A DNA stretch of 64,000 nt from Euborellia annulipes (Eukaryota; Arthropoda; Insecta; Dermaptera; Anisolabididae). Shown in pieces: positions 23,646 through 36,029 of the stretch. The notes below the pieces were generated by a model. That model was not told where the DNA came from. It did no database searches and saw only the letters and a program-made list of their open reading frames with translations. Location of the stretch: NCBI GenBank assembly GCA_023213315.1, contig JAKCPI010001597.1, positions 1 to 64,000 of the forward strand, written 5' to 3'. How positions within the stretch are numbered: the first letter of the stretch is position 1; each line of letters opens with the position of its first letter. A program made the position numbers and the translations under genes.

Positions 23646-23897
23646 CTGTGATTCGTGACACTAAATCAGGTCGTAATGCAACAGCTGCCCTTGCAGCTAC
23701 ATGCGCTCCCAGACTGAAACCGACCAGGTGTACAATTGGTCCATGGCTGGAGGCGTCGATTTGTCGCATTAGTCGAGCAAGACAGGTGCCAACCAGGTGT
23801 GTGTTATAAGCAGCCATTGGGTAACAGGGCTGCTCACAAAGAGGCGCCCAATCCACTGTGATTATGTTATAACCGTCACCCGAAATGGACAGATACT
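23646..23897 (-). CDS. pancreatic-lipase-family exon C (nucleophile elbow)
   Basis: 252 bp. The acceptor is TTTGTTTCTAG, the donor GTAGGG after CGAATCACAG. Its first two bases AG complete a Glu codon with the last G of exon B. It reads EYLSISGDGYNIITVDW, then a CEQPCYP segment, then VHLVGFSLGAH, the GXSXG nucleophile elbow with the catalytic Ser, and ends ARAAVALRPDLVSRIT-G. The block order and length fit the central strand-turn-helix core of pancreatic-type lipases. The exon is more GC-rich than the intron around it and has no stop in frame. It enters and leaves in phase 1. Substrate cannot be deduced. Confidence 0.96.
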
Positions 23898-23999
23898 CTA
23901 GAAACAAACGAATGTACAGAACGATAAAGTTAAATAAAGAAAAACAAAAATTGAATTAAAAGTTTATATACGGTAGGCCTACTTTTTACGAAAGAGATA

Positions 24000-25945
24000 A
24001 TATTGTAATCGTAAAAAAATTCAACCTCGAGATTTTGATGAAGAACTTGCGAGTCGAAAAAAAAAACACTTTGGAATTATATCTGAGTGTGTGAACACGA
24101 TTACTTAAAAACGCAAGCAGCCAGATCTATGAAATTTAGAATATACGGTACTTCTTACACTAAAAGTAGAACTTTACCCAAAATGTTTTTTCAAATATTT
24201 TGGGGTTTGTAATGTTACATGTCATGATAAATTACACTAATTTAAAAAGTTTTTATTCTTTGAAGTTTTTTTTGAAAACTGAAAGGTTGTTGAGATAATC
24301 AACTAAAAAAAAGAACCTTTCGGCTAATTTTGAAAAAGAAAAGAGAAACAAGGATCCAACAAGGGCCAATAAAAATATAGATTTTTTCCAATATTAGCAG
24401 AAATGGTCTTTTCCTTCGTTGACTATTTCAAAAACTATTCAGTTTTCGAAAAAACCTGAAACAATAAATATTTTTTAATAAAAAAATCATCAGGTAAAGT
24501 ATTATTTCCAGTTGACGTAATTACTCCAAAAGTTGATACAAATCTACAATTTTAGTGTATATAATTAAATTAAAAAATGCGTATGCGCATGTGGAAGCGA
24601 GTGGTAGCAGTCGATGCGTGACGCTGCACTACACATAGTGGCAGCCAAATCCGACAGCGAGCTGTTGAGTGGTTTAAGGTTTGGTGTTTTCTTACCACAA
24701 AAGTAAATTTTTTACCTTTTGTTTGAGTATAGAAAAAAGTGCATAAAGAATCCCCGAGACCTATAATCACTGTGCGCATTTTATTAAACGTTTCTTCCTG
24801 AGTAAGTTCGTATAATTTATATAAGGCTAGGTGCTCTACTTTTTAGGTTATGTTAGTTTTAAAGACACGTGGCCACTTCTTGGGGCAAGTTGGATACATT
24901 TGGTTGGGGGCATATTGATACACTGTATCAACTTGCCCCTCAGTCCATGTGCATTGAGATTGGGAGAAATCAGTTTCAAATTCAGAAGAGGAGTGGAAGA
25001 TTTTACTTCTTGGTTTGTTTAAACCATATTTACTGTCGAAGTTCCTGGCCAAGACTGGATCCAGTGCATATTATGCAATAAATATGTACACATCGAATGT
25101 GGCAGGTCACAAAATTATACACATGTATTCATTGTGCATCTTATGTGGAAATACGCACTAGATTAGCTTTTTTCCTCGTAATCATTAAAAATGGGCTATT
25201 TAAAAAAATTAGCACAACTTCTGATTAATATCCCATCAGATTACCAATCCCCCTTACCACAGTATCAACTTGCCTTTTCTTTTCGTATAACTTGCCCCGA
25301 GGTGGGGTAAGCTGATACGTACGTGAATTTTTTTTAAATTAATTAATTTTAATACTCCATGATTATTATCAGGAGAGAAAAAATATGCTATTTAGGTCCC
25401 CAAAGAATTAACCTTTCAAAATATGACGGTAGAATAAAAGATAGGCGTTCCAATTTTTTGTCATAAAAATAAAATATTAAAACTGTCTCAACATGCCCCA
25501 CTCTCCCCTATAGTATTATTTCCAGTTGACGTAATTACTCCAAAAGTTGATACAAATCTACAATTTTAGTGTATATAATTAAATTAAAAAATCAGTAGTT
25601 TCTTTTCTTGGTCAATTCAAGATTGTAATTGAGAATATCAATAAAACGAAATTTCTTAAAAAGTAGTTTTATATTTCAGAGCAACTTTGGACATCTGGCT
25701 GACAAGTTTGAGCAAGTTTTCACTAGTTTCAGCACAATGAATTACAGTCTTCAGGATTCTTTGTAGTCAAATTGGCTCTAAAGACGGCAGTTCAATGTGC
25801 CGAAAAAAGGAAACTTGCGCGCACCTTTTTGGAGTCAGAAGACCTCCAAAACGCTCTGAAGATCCATAAAATCTCGCATCGAATTTTTGACATGAACTAA
25901 TACTTTCTCTCTATACTATATATTACATATATGCATAGGTAAGAG
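24000..25945. repeat. composite of R4, R1 ends and a transposon-like insert
   Basis: 24068-24250 is R4 (see 5258). 24498-24578 and 25512-25592 are identical 81-bp direct repeats. Between them lies 24579-25511, with repeated GGGGCAAGTTG and CAACTTGCCCC phrases and a right end CATGCCCCACTCTCCCCTA that resembles a transposon terminus. 25830-25943 is an R1 3' end with hairpin (TACTTTCTCTCTATACTATA to GGTAAGAGAAAGT). Confidence 0.65.
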
Positions 25946-26637
25946 AAAGTATAAAGGTCAATTAATTTGCTCTTAGGGAGAAACAATTTTAGTTCCTAAG
26001 AAAAAGGTAAAATGATTTTCACGAAGGGAAAAAAAACAAAAAAAAATAAAAAAGGAAAAGAAAAAAATTATAGGAAAACAAGTTCGGTTGGTTACGGTTT
26101 CGGCGAAACAAGGTTGAGGCGATTATTCGGTTTCGGTTTCGGTTTCGGCTGAAAATCTTGTTTCGGTGGACCTAATTTACACACACTCACAGACATAACA
26201 GTTAATTCCAGTATACAAGAACGTCTTAGAAAAGTCATTCCCGGATTTTTTTATTAGAGGGAATTTCACTATTTAAAAGAATCTATTATATTTTTGGCCA
26301 ATACAAGCGACCTACTTAAAAGTCCGAGCGTAAGACTAAAAATCTTAAGCCCGCTTGGTAATATACCTTAATTACCGTGTGTATTAAATATAAGAGCGAA
26401 ATTAAAAATAATAATCTCCTCTAATAAATTTAATTTCCAACCCACTCTAATTTGCGTTGATAAAGAAAGAAAGGAGCAAGAGGGAGAGAGAGAGAGAGAG
26501 AGAGAGATAATCTCTTCTAAATTGTTTCACGAAATATAATTAGGGATCTGCCTTGATTTGTTTTTTGTATAATAGAGAAAAGGGAGAGAGTTAGAGAAAA
26601 TTTTCTTAATTAATTGAAATTTATACAAATATGCCAA
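25946..26637. other. AT-rich stretch with TTTCGG and GA simple repeats
   Basis: 26097-26165 has repeated GGTTTCGG words; 26478-26508 is a GA microsatellite. Nothing else recognised. Confidence 0.55.
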
Positions 26638-26666
26638 TAAATAACACTCACAGCTTTGTTAGACAA
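26638..26666 (+). repeat. SINE-2 tail fragment
   Basis: AATAACACTCACAGCTTTGT matches the tail that follows the tRNA-like SINE-2 at 39340-39365, and also the sequence at 41372-41393. Confidence 0.5.
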
Positions 26667-27275
26667 ATATGTTTATTATATATATCATCGCTTTAATATT
26701 AGAAAGATTTCAAAATGTCTATGGTAAAATTATACCCCACGCATTTCTCTGAACTTTTTTTAATAAAAATATATATATATACCTAATAAAAAATAAAAGA
26801 ATTTGATTTTTCATATAGGCCTAATAAGTTTCTTATATTTTAACATGATAATAAGCAACCATTCAAGAGCGCGCGGGCTTTATATGCAATCATCTCAAAA
26901 ACCGTAGCATTTAGGTTAAATATGATAATAACCAATATTAAAGAGCATTAAATTTCCTTTCTAAAGGTATTATTGAAAATTTCATTTGATTTTTCGTTAG
27001 GATATTATAATAGAAAATATCGATTTTTGGCCAACTTCAAAAGCTTTGAGGCTTTTTCGGATCGATTGCAAATTTTGCACATCTCATTTTTTTTTTGTAA
27101 AAGGAAACTTTTGAGCAGCATAAAAATAGAAAAATCAAAAATCAATTTCATATGGCCACCCTAGGTAGAATCCTCCAATGACGTTGATAGCTCCCAACGA
27201 ATCACTAATTTATCAAAACATTGTTAGCTTTCATCCTTTAAAGAAAGTTCAAATGCTCGAAGCTTGGATGTATAA
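26667..27275. other. AT-rich stretch without recognised feature
   Basis: No repeat or exon supported. Confidence 0.5.
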
Positions 27276-27283
27276 ATCGAGGC

Positions 27284-27700
27284 AAGGGCGTATATAAGGG
27301 GGGGACGAGGGGGCCCGGCCCCCCCCTCCGAAATTTCCTAAACGCATAGAGCCCTATAGGGATATAGAGACAATAATGGGTCTCGCCCCCCCCCCTCCCC
27401 CGAAATGTTTGCTCGGCCCCGCAGCACGAAAATCCCAGGTTTCGCAAAAGAGTGAAATGTTCCGCGAACGGCACATAAAAAAATCTTTAGTTCCGCGGGT
27501 GGTAAAAATTTTGGCTCCCTAAAAAAAAGGTAAAATATTTTTACGGACGGTACAAATTTTTGGTTCCGCGAACGGCACATGAAAAAAATTTTGGTTCCGC
27601 AAAATCAAAATTTTGGTTCCGCGAAAAACAAAATTTTTCACAGAAAAATTTTTGAGAACAGCCCCCCCCCCCCCCGAAAAAATTTCTATATACGCCTCTG
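27284..27700. mobile_element. hAT-like MITE, 417 bp
   Basis: Termini CAAGGGCGTATATAAGGGGG and TTTCTATATACGCCTCTG form inverted repeats. Exact 8-bp target duplications AATCGAGG lie at 27276-27283 and 27701-27708. The interior has GGTTCCGCG repeats. No transposase. Sister element at 40940-41199. Confidence 0.85.
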
Positions 27701-27708
27701 AATCGAGG

Positions 27709-28519
27709 TAATATTAGATAGCCTAAAACATTTAATAATATATATTCTTAGTAGGCCTATAATTGATTTTTTTTTTTAATTTATTCGAGGTCAATTAATA
27801 TAAAAAACATAATTAAAATGAAATATAATTTCTACTGGTTAAACATCTTCATTAGCAAAAAAAAAAAAATGGAGTAAAGATCGCTTCTCTAACGCGGTAT
27901 ATTAGCACCGAGACTGTTATAAGAACTCTGCCATCTGTTAGACATTCTTCAAACTACAAGAATAACTAATTCCAAATGGAAAAAATGTTTTCATTTCAAT
28001 TATTGGATATTATCAAATTAATATTTTAATTTTTACAAATGAAATTTTTTTATATAGAATTCCTTTATTAATGCCATTAAAATGATAGATGATGAAAATA
28101 AAAAATAAAAATTCAATCTACTAGATTAATAATAAAATACTCCTATTTTTTGTTTAATAAATCAATAGTAGAATTGGGAATTAAATATATGGGGTGTGTG
28201 TGTGTGTGTATGTGTTTTTTTATTTAATTTAAATCAATATTCGCTGACTCGCATCCAAATTCAATGTAATATATTCAATTTATTAGTATTATAAGCTAAA
28301 TAAAAGGTAAACATTTTCGAAATTTAATTTTATAACAATTAAATGAAATCAAAATTTAAAATTATTGGCTATTGAGAATTCATTTATTTTTTGATATTCA
28401 GCAAAGGCCTACATGGAAACAAATTTGATATTTTGTTCCATCCTCCCCCTTGATAATTTGAAGATATGGTAAGGTGATAAAAAATTCTCCCTAAAAAGTA
28501 AATAAATCTAAACCAAAAA
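27709..28519. other. AT-rich stretch without recognised feature
   Basis: 27930-27955 (CTGCCATCTGTTAGACATTC) faintly resembles M1. TG microsatellite at 28194-28210. Confidence 0.45.
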
Positions 28520-28910
28520 ATGGCCCTCAGGCTTAGTATAGTGGCTAGCGTGTTTGCCTTCTATACCAAGGGTTGTAGAATTCAAGATATAAAATTTATA
28601 AACATAGGAAAATATTTATATATTGTTACCATAGCAACCATTTCTCCTATCTTTCGTATGAAGTCCAAGAGTAAAGTGTGCTTCAAACAATTTTGAGGGC
28701 AAAATGAGAATATACATTTTAAAGACCATCTAAAAAATAATTGATTTTTGAATTTTAATCAAAATCGTTGGTGCGAATTTCGAGAAGATCCAAAAAAACT
28801 GAAAAAGTACATCAGTAAAGTATTAGTATTAGTACTCTTTGGCCGATTTTGTTTAAAAGCTTATTTTCACGGTCCAGGAGGATACATATAGAGGTAAGAG
28901 AAAGTAAAAT
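28520..28910 (+). repeat. SINE-1 head fused to R1
   Basis: 28521-28573 is a SINE-1 tRNA-like head (GGCTTAGTATAGTGGCTAGC, then CTATACCAAGGGTTG). It changes directly into R1 sequence (GAATTCAAGATATAAAATTT) with no R1 hairpin. R1 then runs to GCTTATTTTCACGGTCCAGG and jumps to its 3' end GAGGTAAGAGAAAGT. Confidence 0.75.
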
Positions 28911-29511
28911 TAAGAAAACCAGTTCTTTGATTATGTTATTAACCTAAAATTAATTACACATTCAATGACATTATCTCTCAAAAATTCAATTATGATTATA
29001 ATTTGTCTTAAAAAAAAAAAGAAAATAGAGTTCCCACACACTTTTATTATGATTAAATTTTCTAACATTCTTTAACAGTAATTTTAACCTTAGCTTAATT
29101 ACCGTTATTTGCTTTTATTTATTTTATACTATACAAGTACGTATAGTATAAAGGTATATCGTGTGTTTCGCTTTTGTTAACGTTTTTAATAATAGCATGA
29201 AAAGATTGATTAGAGTCTCCCTCTCTCTCCACAGGTTGCTTATCAATGTTTTCAGGGGCTCTATTATTTACATAATTAAATTTCTTATTTTATATTAATT
29301 ATCCAGTATTAGATGAATGAAGGAGATAACATCTTTCTTAATCTTAAAACTAAATAAAGAGGAATTTTGAATTTGGGATAAGAGAATTATAAAATGTAAC
29401 ATTTAGTTATTTTTAAGCCAAAAAGTTGGTAAGGGTAATTCTTTTATTATTACTACTAATTACTAATTTAATATTAATTTTAATAGAAATTTTCTGTTTT
29501 TCACATATTTT
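28911..29511. other. AT-rich stretch without recognised feature
   Basis: Nothing recognised. Confidence 0.5.
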
Positions 29512-30990
29512 TTTACTTTCTCTTACCTCTATATATATGTTAATATATAGAGAGAAAGTATTGAATGCATGTCAACGGATATACACGTTTTGAGGTCCCC
29601 TGAATCCAACAAAGTGGTTTTCGCGAAATGGTCTGTCTGTCTGTCTATGAACAAAATATCTCAAGAACAAAAAGAGCTATGAGTTTGAAATTTTATATTT
29701 AAGTTAAGTACCCGCCTGGCACGTGACACGAAGCTTTTGAACAAAATCGACCAAAGAGTACTACTCTCTTAAAACGAATTAGTAGAATTTTTACTTATTC
29801 AAGCAGTAGGTAAGAAAATTACAGCAAATTTAGTCATTTTGAGTAGAATCTACTAATATATTTAGTAAATTTATTGGTTACTTTTAGATTAGTTATTTTT
29901 TACTAATTCAAAAAGTAGTTCATTCAATTCTGGCTGTCTGAGAAGCCAACATGACCGACCAGCTGTTTGATCGGTTCCTTAATAAAGACATTTTTGGCAA
30001 TATAAGGCTTTATTTAAGTAATAATAATACAAATAAATAATAATATTGAGATAACTTGTATTTTTTGTTAAAAATTGGAGGAAATATATTTTAAGTCAAA
30101 ACAGATAGATTCCAAATTTTTTTAAATTAATAAAATATTATTTTTTAAATGGTCAATTAAGAAATATTTTTACTTAAAATTTAGTAAATATATTTCTTGA
30201 TATAACGATAATTAGTTTTATTAAGTTTATTTAGAAATAAATTGCTGGGAAGGAATATAGTAACATTCAAGTAAAAAGCATTGTTAACATCAGCGACATA
30301 CTTATATACAAAATAACAGAGTACTAAAAGTAAGTCAAGTTTAAGTGGGTTCGGCTAGAATTCGAGTCAGTAAACACAACTTAGGTCCCGGTGTCATCAC
30401 ACCTTATTTTATATACGTATCTTAAACCTTTCTTTTTTTTTTTTTTTGGTCATTATTTTTTTAAAAATTCACTTTTTCAATTAGTGAATTTTTCATATTA
30501 ATAATTTTTACTAATTGAAAAAGTGGATATCCACTATTTGCGGGTGGTCTACTTTGCACATCTTAAAAAAGTGACTATACACTATAAATTAGTAGTTTTT
30601 TACTAATTCGTTTTTAGAGAGTAGTATTTTACTGATGCACTTTTTCAGTTTTTTTCGATTTTCTCTAAATTCGTTGAAACGATTTTGATTAACATTCAAA
30701 AATCAATTATTTTTTAAATGATCTTTAAAATGTATACTCTCATTTTGCTATTGAAATCTTCTGAAGACCACTTTACTCTTGTACTCTATAGAAAACAGGA
30801 GAAATGGTTGCCATGGTAACAAAATATAAATATTTTTCTATACTTATAAATTTTACATCTTGAAAATCGAATGTACCCTACTTTCGGAAACTAAACACAG
30901 AGAATCTGATATGACAAGCACAGAACACAACTTTCGATTACCGAAGGTAAGAGAAAGTCGTATGCTGTACGACCAGTCACACCAGATTTT
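29512..30990 (-). repeat. R1 repeat split by a TA-flanked MITE
   Basis: 29512-29763 and 30622-30990 join into one minus-strand R1: 3' hairpin (ACTTTCTCTTACCTC), GAATCCAACAAAGTGGTTTT, then TGGTTGCCATGGTAACAAAA and the 5' hairpin ending CAGTCACACCAGATTTTT. Confidence 0.92.
29764..30621. mobile_element. TA-flanked MITE, 858 bp
   Basis: Terminal inverted repeats CTCTCTTAAAACGAATTAGT and ACTAATTCGTTTTTAGAGAG. The interrupted R1 sequence is restored if one TA (29762-29763 or 30622-30623) is removed, so the target duplication is TA as in Tc1/mariner-type elements. The interior repeats ACTAATT words. No transposase. Confidence 0.85.
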
Positions 30991-31376
30991 TTATTTGAGA
31001 GATTATCTTTAAATTATCTAACCTAGAAAACCCATCCAAAAATAAATAAATCTAATTTATCAGGTAGAAACAGAGTAAATTTATTATTCAATAGAAGCAG
31101 TGGCGCCGACCCGCACCGCGGGCGAGGACAGAAGCAGAGAAGCAATGGCGAAACTAGCTTATCTCCACGGATGGGAGTGAAACAAAAAAAGATGCTTCTT
31201 ATGTATAATTACTGTATTATACAAAATTCAAATTTAATCGAAGACAACCTAAAACTAAGCTAACAAATAATTACACGCATGGCCTTACTAACTAAAATAT
31301 GTAATTGATGTAGCCCTAATGAATCGCCGCATTATACTCTTTTAGGTATTGTTAAGAAATGAAAATAATGTTTTTT

Positions 31377-31548
31377 TACTTTCTCTTACCTATGTATATA
31401 TGTAATATATATAGAGAGAGAAAGTATTGGATTCATGTCAAAAATTCGATGTCGAGATTTTGATGGATCTTCACGTTTTGAGGTCCCCTGAATCCAAAAA
31501 AGTGGTTTTCGCGACATGGTCTGTCTGTCTGTCTGTTTGTGTGTGTGT

Positions 31549-31631
<83 letters not shown>

Positions 31632-32135
31632 TGTGTGTGTTCAATTTTAAGCATGAAGGAATCGAGCTATGAGGCTGAAATTTTATATTTAAGTTAAACA
31701 CCCCCCGGGACCGGAAAAATAAGCTTTTAATCAAAATCGGCCAAAGAGTACTAGTACTTTACTGATGTAATTTTTAAGTTTTTTTCGATTTTCTCAAAAT
31801 TTGCTGCAACGATTTTTTTTTAAATTCAAAAATCAATTATTTTTTAGATGCTCTTTCAAATGTATATCCTCATTTTGCCATTGAAATCTTCTGAAGACCA
31901 CTTTACTCTTGTATTTCATAGGAAAGATAGTAGAAATGGTTGCCATGGTAACAAAATATAAATATTTTCCCATACTTATAAATTTTACATCTGAATTCAA
32001 ATGTTCCCTACTGTCGGGAACTAAATATATGTCGACACAAAAAATCTGGTGTGACAAGCACAGAACACAACTTTCGATTACCGAAGGTAAGAGAAAGTTG
32101 TGTGCTGTGCGCCAGTCACACCAGATTTTTTATTA
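31377..32135 (-). repeat. R1 repeat with huge G-run
   Basis: Complete minus-strand R1 from ACTTTCTCTTACCTATGTAT to GCCAGTCACACCAGATTTTT. The microsatellite that is TG/CA in other copies contains 53 consecutive G (31549-31601) followed by TG repeats to about 31640. Confidence 0.93.
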
Positions 32136-34614
32136 AGATAACCACTGAGTTGAGGTTTATCTCTAAAATTTATCCCACGAGCAAATTTTTAATTCGATCC
32201 AATTTATTCAAATTGGTAAAAATTCTTCCTTAATAAATTGGCTCTTATGAAACGGCATTTTGTTCCCTAATAACGTATAATAATAAATAAATAGGAATAA
32301 TATTTCAATTCGTCCAATTAATATATTCTTAGGAGCGTTTATCAGGTACATCTTGTACAAAAGACTTGCTGTATAAAAATAATAATCATAATTCACAAAC
32401 AAGAAAAGAAAAAAAAAAGTCAGAGACATTGCCTTGTTAAAATTTCAATAAAAATAGAAAAAAACAGTAAAAAAATAATGATTAAAAATGTTAATATCAA
32501 TACGATATTGGAAATGGAGAGAAAATATAAACAAGAAAAGCTTTTAGAAATAATATGAATATTAAAAAAAAAGTTATTAATTCTCAAAAAAGACAGTTAA
32601 AAAATGGAAATTCCGATATTTTTTTTATTGAATATATAGACACATGATTTGTAAGACGTCACGTCAAAACAATTTACTGGTAACTCCCTGGAAATAGGCA
32701 ACCAGAGTTTCGTCAAAATTAAATTCATAAAAATTACCTATTTCTAATAGAAATATTTTTCTACAAAATCTCTCGCAGTTAAAAAATGTCCCAACTACGC
32801 CTCGCCTCTATTTATTTCAATTAATTGGTAGCCAATTCAATTGTGTAAACTGACAAACGCCTGCTAGTAGGCAACCAGAGTGATTTAAAAATTAAATTCA
32901 CTCTATCCTAAATGAATAATTCTATTTAAGTAAGAGAAGGTCCTAAATAAAGAGGAGGAGATGGGTTATAATACAAAAATTTCTAAATAGGTGTGCAAAA
33001 TATCTTCCCCTCGCCTTTTTAATTTAATTTAAATTAAATTTTATTTTCTCAATGTGGGCGACCGATATTTCCTCCTGAGGAGTCGAGCAGCTAAAGCCAT
33101 ATAAGAAAAACTCGTGTAAGTATTGGGATCTTTAGCATTTCAATACGCTACCTGGTGGCTTAAAGTCGAACTAGCCATTGTAGGATAAACCTTCATATGT
33201 TTAACGTGATATAAGGGACAAGAACATTTAAACATCTGATATAATTGTATTATTTAAAAAAAAAAAGTTATAACCCACGAGTAAACATTATTGTTAGATT
33301 AATAAATAATACATACATACACTAATATATTCACAAATATGAAATTTTCTCCTTATAAAAATAAAAGCAATGTGTATCTACTTTGTGTTTATGGGTGTAA
33401 AAGTCATGCATCTAAGCATGAAACAGTTCGATTTCATTCTTTTCCAAAAAAAAGACAGTATAGTGAAAATTATAAATAATTTTATTGTAGAAGAATCAAT
33501 CTATCAGATTTAGAAGCCTTCTTTTAATTTTTGCCTCTATCTTTTTCTTGTTTTTCTCCAAAACAATTGTGCTCGAGCAAAGGCCTCTCATATCGTATTT
33601 TTTTAAGAGCTGATTTATGTGGTGCACTCCAAACACATTCACGTGATATTTTTTAAATCTTCTAAATTATTTTTGTAAGTACAAAAAAAAAAATTATTAA
33701 TTTTATATTTAATTACCGGTATTAATTTTTTAGTTAATTTATCATTTAATTATCTTGTATTTATTATTACAATAAAATATTTCCAACACTTTTTGGCTAA
33801 CATCATATCAGATATCATAAATAGCGGTTACAGAATAAAAGTACAGCCCCAAATGTGCTTACAGGTACTTCCTAATCCAGCCTTATACGAGAATCCATCC
33901 CAATTGTTATTATTATTATGAAATTTGATCATTTATTTCATGAAATTCTTCTCGTAAACTTGTTGTTTGTAAACAGAAAGCAAGAATTTGGTCTGTCATT
34001 GAAACTGTCATTACTATTACTCACTTTAAAACATGACCAGGATCAATAATATTATCTCCACAAATAAAATTTCTATTAGTAAGTGTGGCAGAAGAAAACC
34101 TACAAATTTCCTGTATCGTCACACCCATTTTTTATTTTTAATTAAACTTTTTGTCTCATAAAACACGAGTACTTGCGTATCAGCTCAGCCATTCAATCCT
34201 ACAATCGCTAGTTCATTTTTTGCCACCAGGTGAAGCCACGCCTCTCCCATAGATCCCAATAGGCCTATAAAGAAAAAAAAAAAAAAAACGTTTAATAAAA
34301 TAAATTTTATATCCTATAAACGAGCTCTTTGATAATAAAATAACAAATTGAAAAATACCTGTGCATATTCAATGAAACATAAGATCATCCTTCTATCTGA
34401 ATATACAGTATATGTAATTAATATTAAATTCATCAAACAAATGCGAGATAAATTTTTACTTTTATAAATAATATCTACCCCCATTTATATTTGATAAATA
34501 TCAAACGTTCTCACTTTTCAAATGAAAATAGATTAATAAAAAAAAAAAAAAAAGTAAAAACAGCAATGAATTTTTTCTATCTTATTTTACCGAAAAAATA
34601 TCAAGTTTATATAA
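32136..34614. other. intronic stretch without recognised feature
   Basis: About 2.5 kb of AT-rich sequence. Short words resemble other repeats (GGCAACCAGAGT at 32698 and 32870). 33060-33200 is slightly more GC-rich but has no sustained frame. No lipase exon. Confidence 0.5.
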
Positions 34615-34995
34615 AAAAATCTGGTGTGACAAGCACAGATTACACAACTTTCGATTCCGAAGGTAAGAGAAAGTTGTGTACTGTGTGTCGCACCAGATTT
34701 TCCGTGTCGACATATATTTAGTTTCCGCCAGTATGGTACATTCGAATTTCAAGAAGTAAAATTTATATGTGAAAATATTTATATTTTGTTACCATGGCAA
34801 CCATTTCTCCTATCTTTTCTATGGAGTACAAGAGTAAAGTGGTATTCAGAAGATGTAATGACAAAATGAGAATATACATTTTAAAGAGCATCTAAATCAA
34901 AATCGTTGGAGAAATTTTGAGAAAATCGAAAAAAAATTCAAAAGTAAAATAATAAAATTATTGTACTCTTTGGGATATTAATTAAAAGCTATCCC
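34615..34995 (+). repeat. R1 repeat, 5' part
   Basis: AAAAATCTGGTGTGACAAGC hairpin, TTTCCGCCAGTATGGTACAT, TTACCATGGCAACCATTTCT; degrades after AAGAGCATCTAAATCAAAAT. Confidence 0.88.
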
Positions 34996-35097
34996 CCCGC
35001 TCCACTCACCTCTAAATAGACAACAATTGGATGAAGAGCTGATGAATAAAGAAAAAGATTAGCAACTATTTATTATTTCGCCCCTTAAAATATTATA

Positions 35098-35364
35098 TGG
35101 ACCGTTTATTTTGAAAGTGGTCTAAGTCCATTTTGGGGGGGGCTATTGTTTCGAGAAAATGAAAGGTTAGCATATCTGTTTATTAAAAAATCTATTTACC
35201 CTACCGACCAATTTTCAATTGTACAAAACATGGGAATTTTTTAAGAAATTTACCACTAGCTAGTTATACATAGAAAATTTACATTAATTTAAGCATAAAT
35301 TATGTGATATCTCATTTTTTTTTTTTTTAAATGGACTTACACCACTTCCAAAATAAACGGTCCA
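35098..35364. mobile_element. TA-flanked MITE, 267 bp
   Basis: Inverted termini TGGACCGTTTATTTTGAAAG and CTTCCAAAATAAACGGTCCA, about 38 bp with few mismatches, flanked by TA on both sides. Tc1/mariner-type MITE likely. Confidence 0.82.
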
Positions 35365-36029
35365 TATCTTCAGTCTCTCTTGTTATTTATTTAGCAAAAA
35401 TAAATAAGTAGCCTATTAAAAATGAAAGAGTTTTTTTTTTTTTTTTCTTTTATTATTGGCTTTTAGCCGTTGGCCATCCAGCCAAAAATATGAAAGAGTT
35501 GATAGAAAGTTTTTGTTTCGGTCCGATTTAGAAAATTTATTCATATACCGGTATAATTAATTTGTGAAGATTTTCAGAGTTCAAGGCTATATATTTATCT
35601 CTTTTCAAGTTATAAAAGAAGGTCTGAGATAGAGCCAACCCCTCACTAAATAAGAAAAAAATTTCTTTGTTAAAGATAATTAATTTCGTTAATAAATTAT
35701 TCCAGACTCTTCAAATTTTTTAGTCGGCTACTTTGATTGATGATCACCGAAACGTCGATTATTATTCCTATCTCTTCCCTTTTTGCATTTAATATCCTAA
35801 ATGGCATTGTTTACATATTTTTGAGATGATGTTTAATATCGAACTCTTGATGTAAGCAGCAGCCACACTCAGCTGACGTCACCCTTTTTTTTTCCTTCCT
35901 CTTATCCTGATTGCCCAAGTAATTTACATTTTTATTAATCAGTTCAAAGGGGTATATAATGAATTTTTTAGAAGATTTGATATTTGGGAGGTTCATCTTA
36001 TTTAAAAGTATGACAAAGACATCCAAAAC
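35365..36029. other. intronic stretch with degenerate hammerhead-like fragment
   Basis: 35738-35765 reads TTGATGATCACCGAAACGTC, which resembles a hammerhead core with stem II deleted. Otherwise no feature. Confidence 0.4.

Noticed and set aside
31427..31734. Proline- or glycine-rich proteins around 31.5 kb
   Set aside because: They are translations of a G-run and TG microsatellite within R1.
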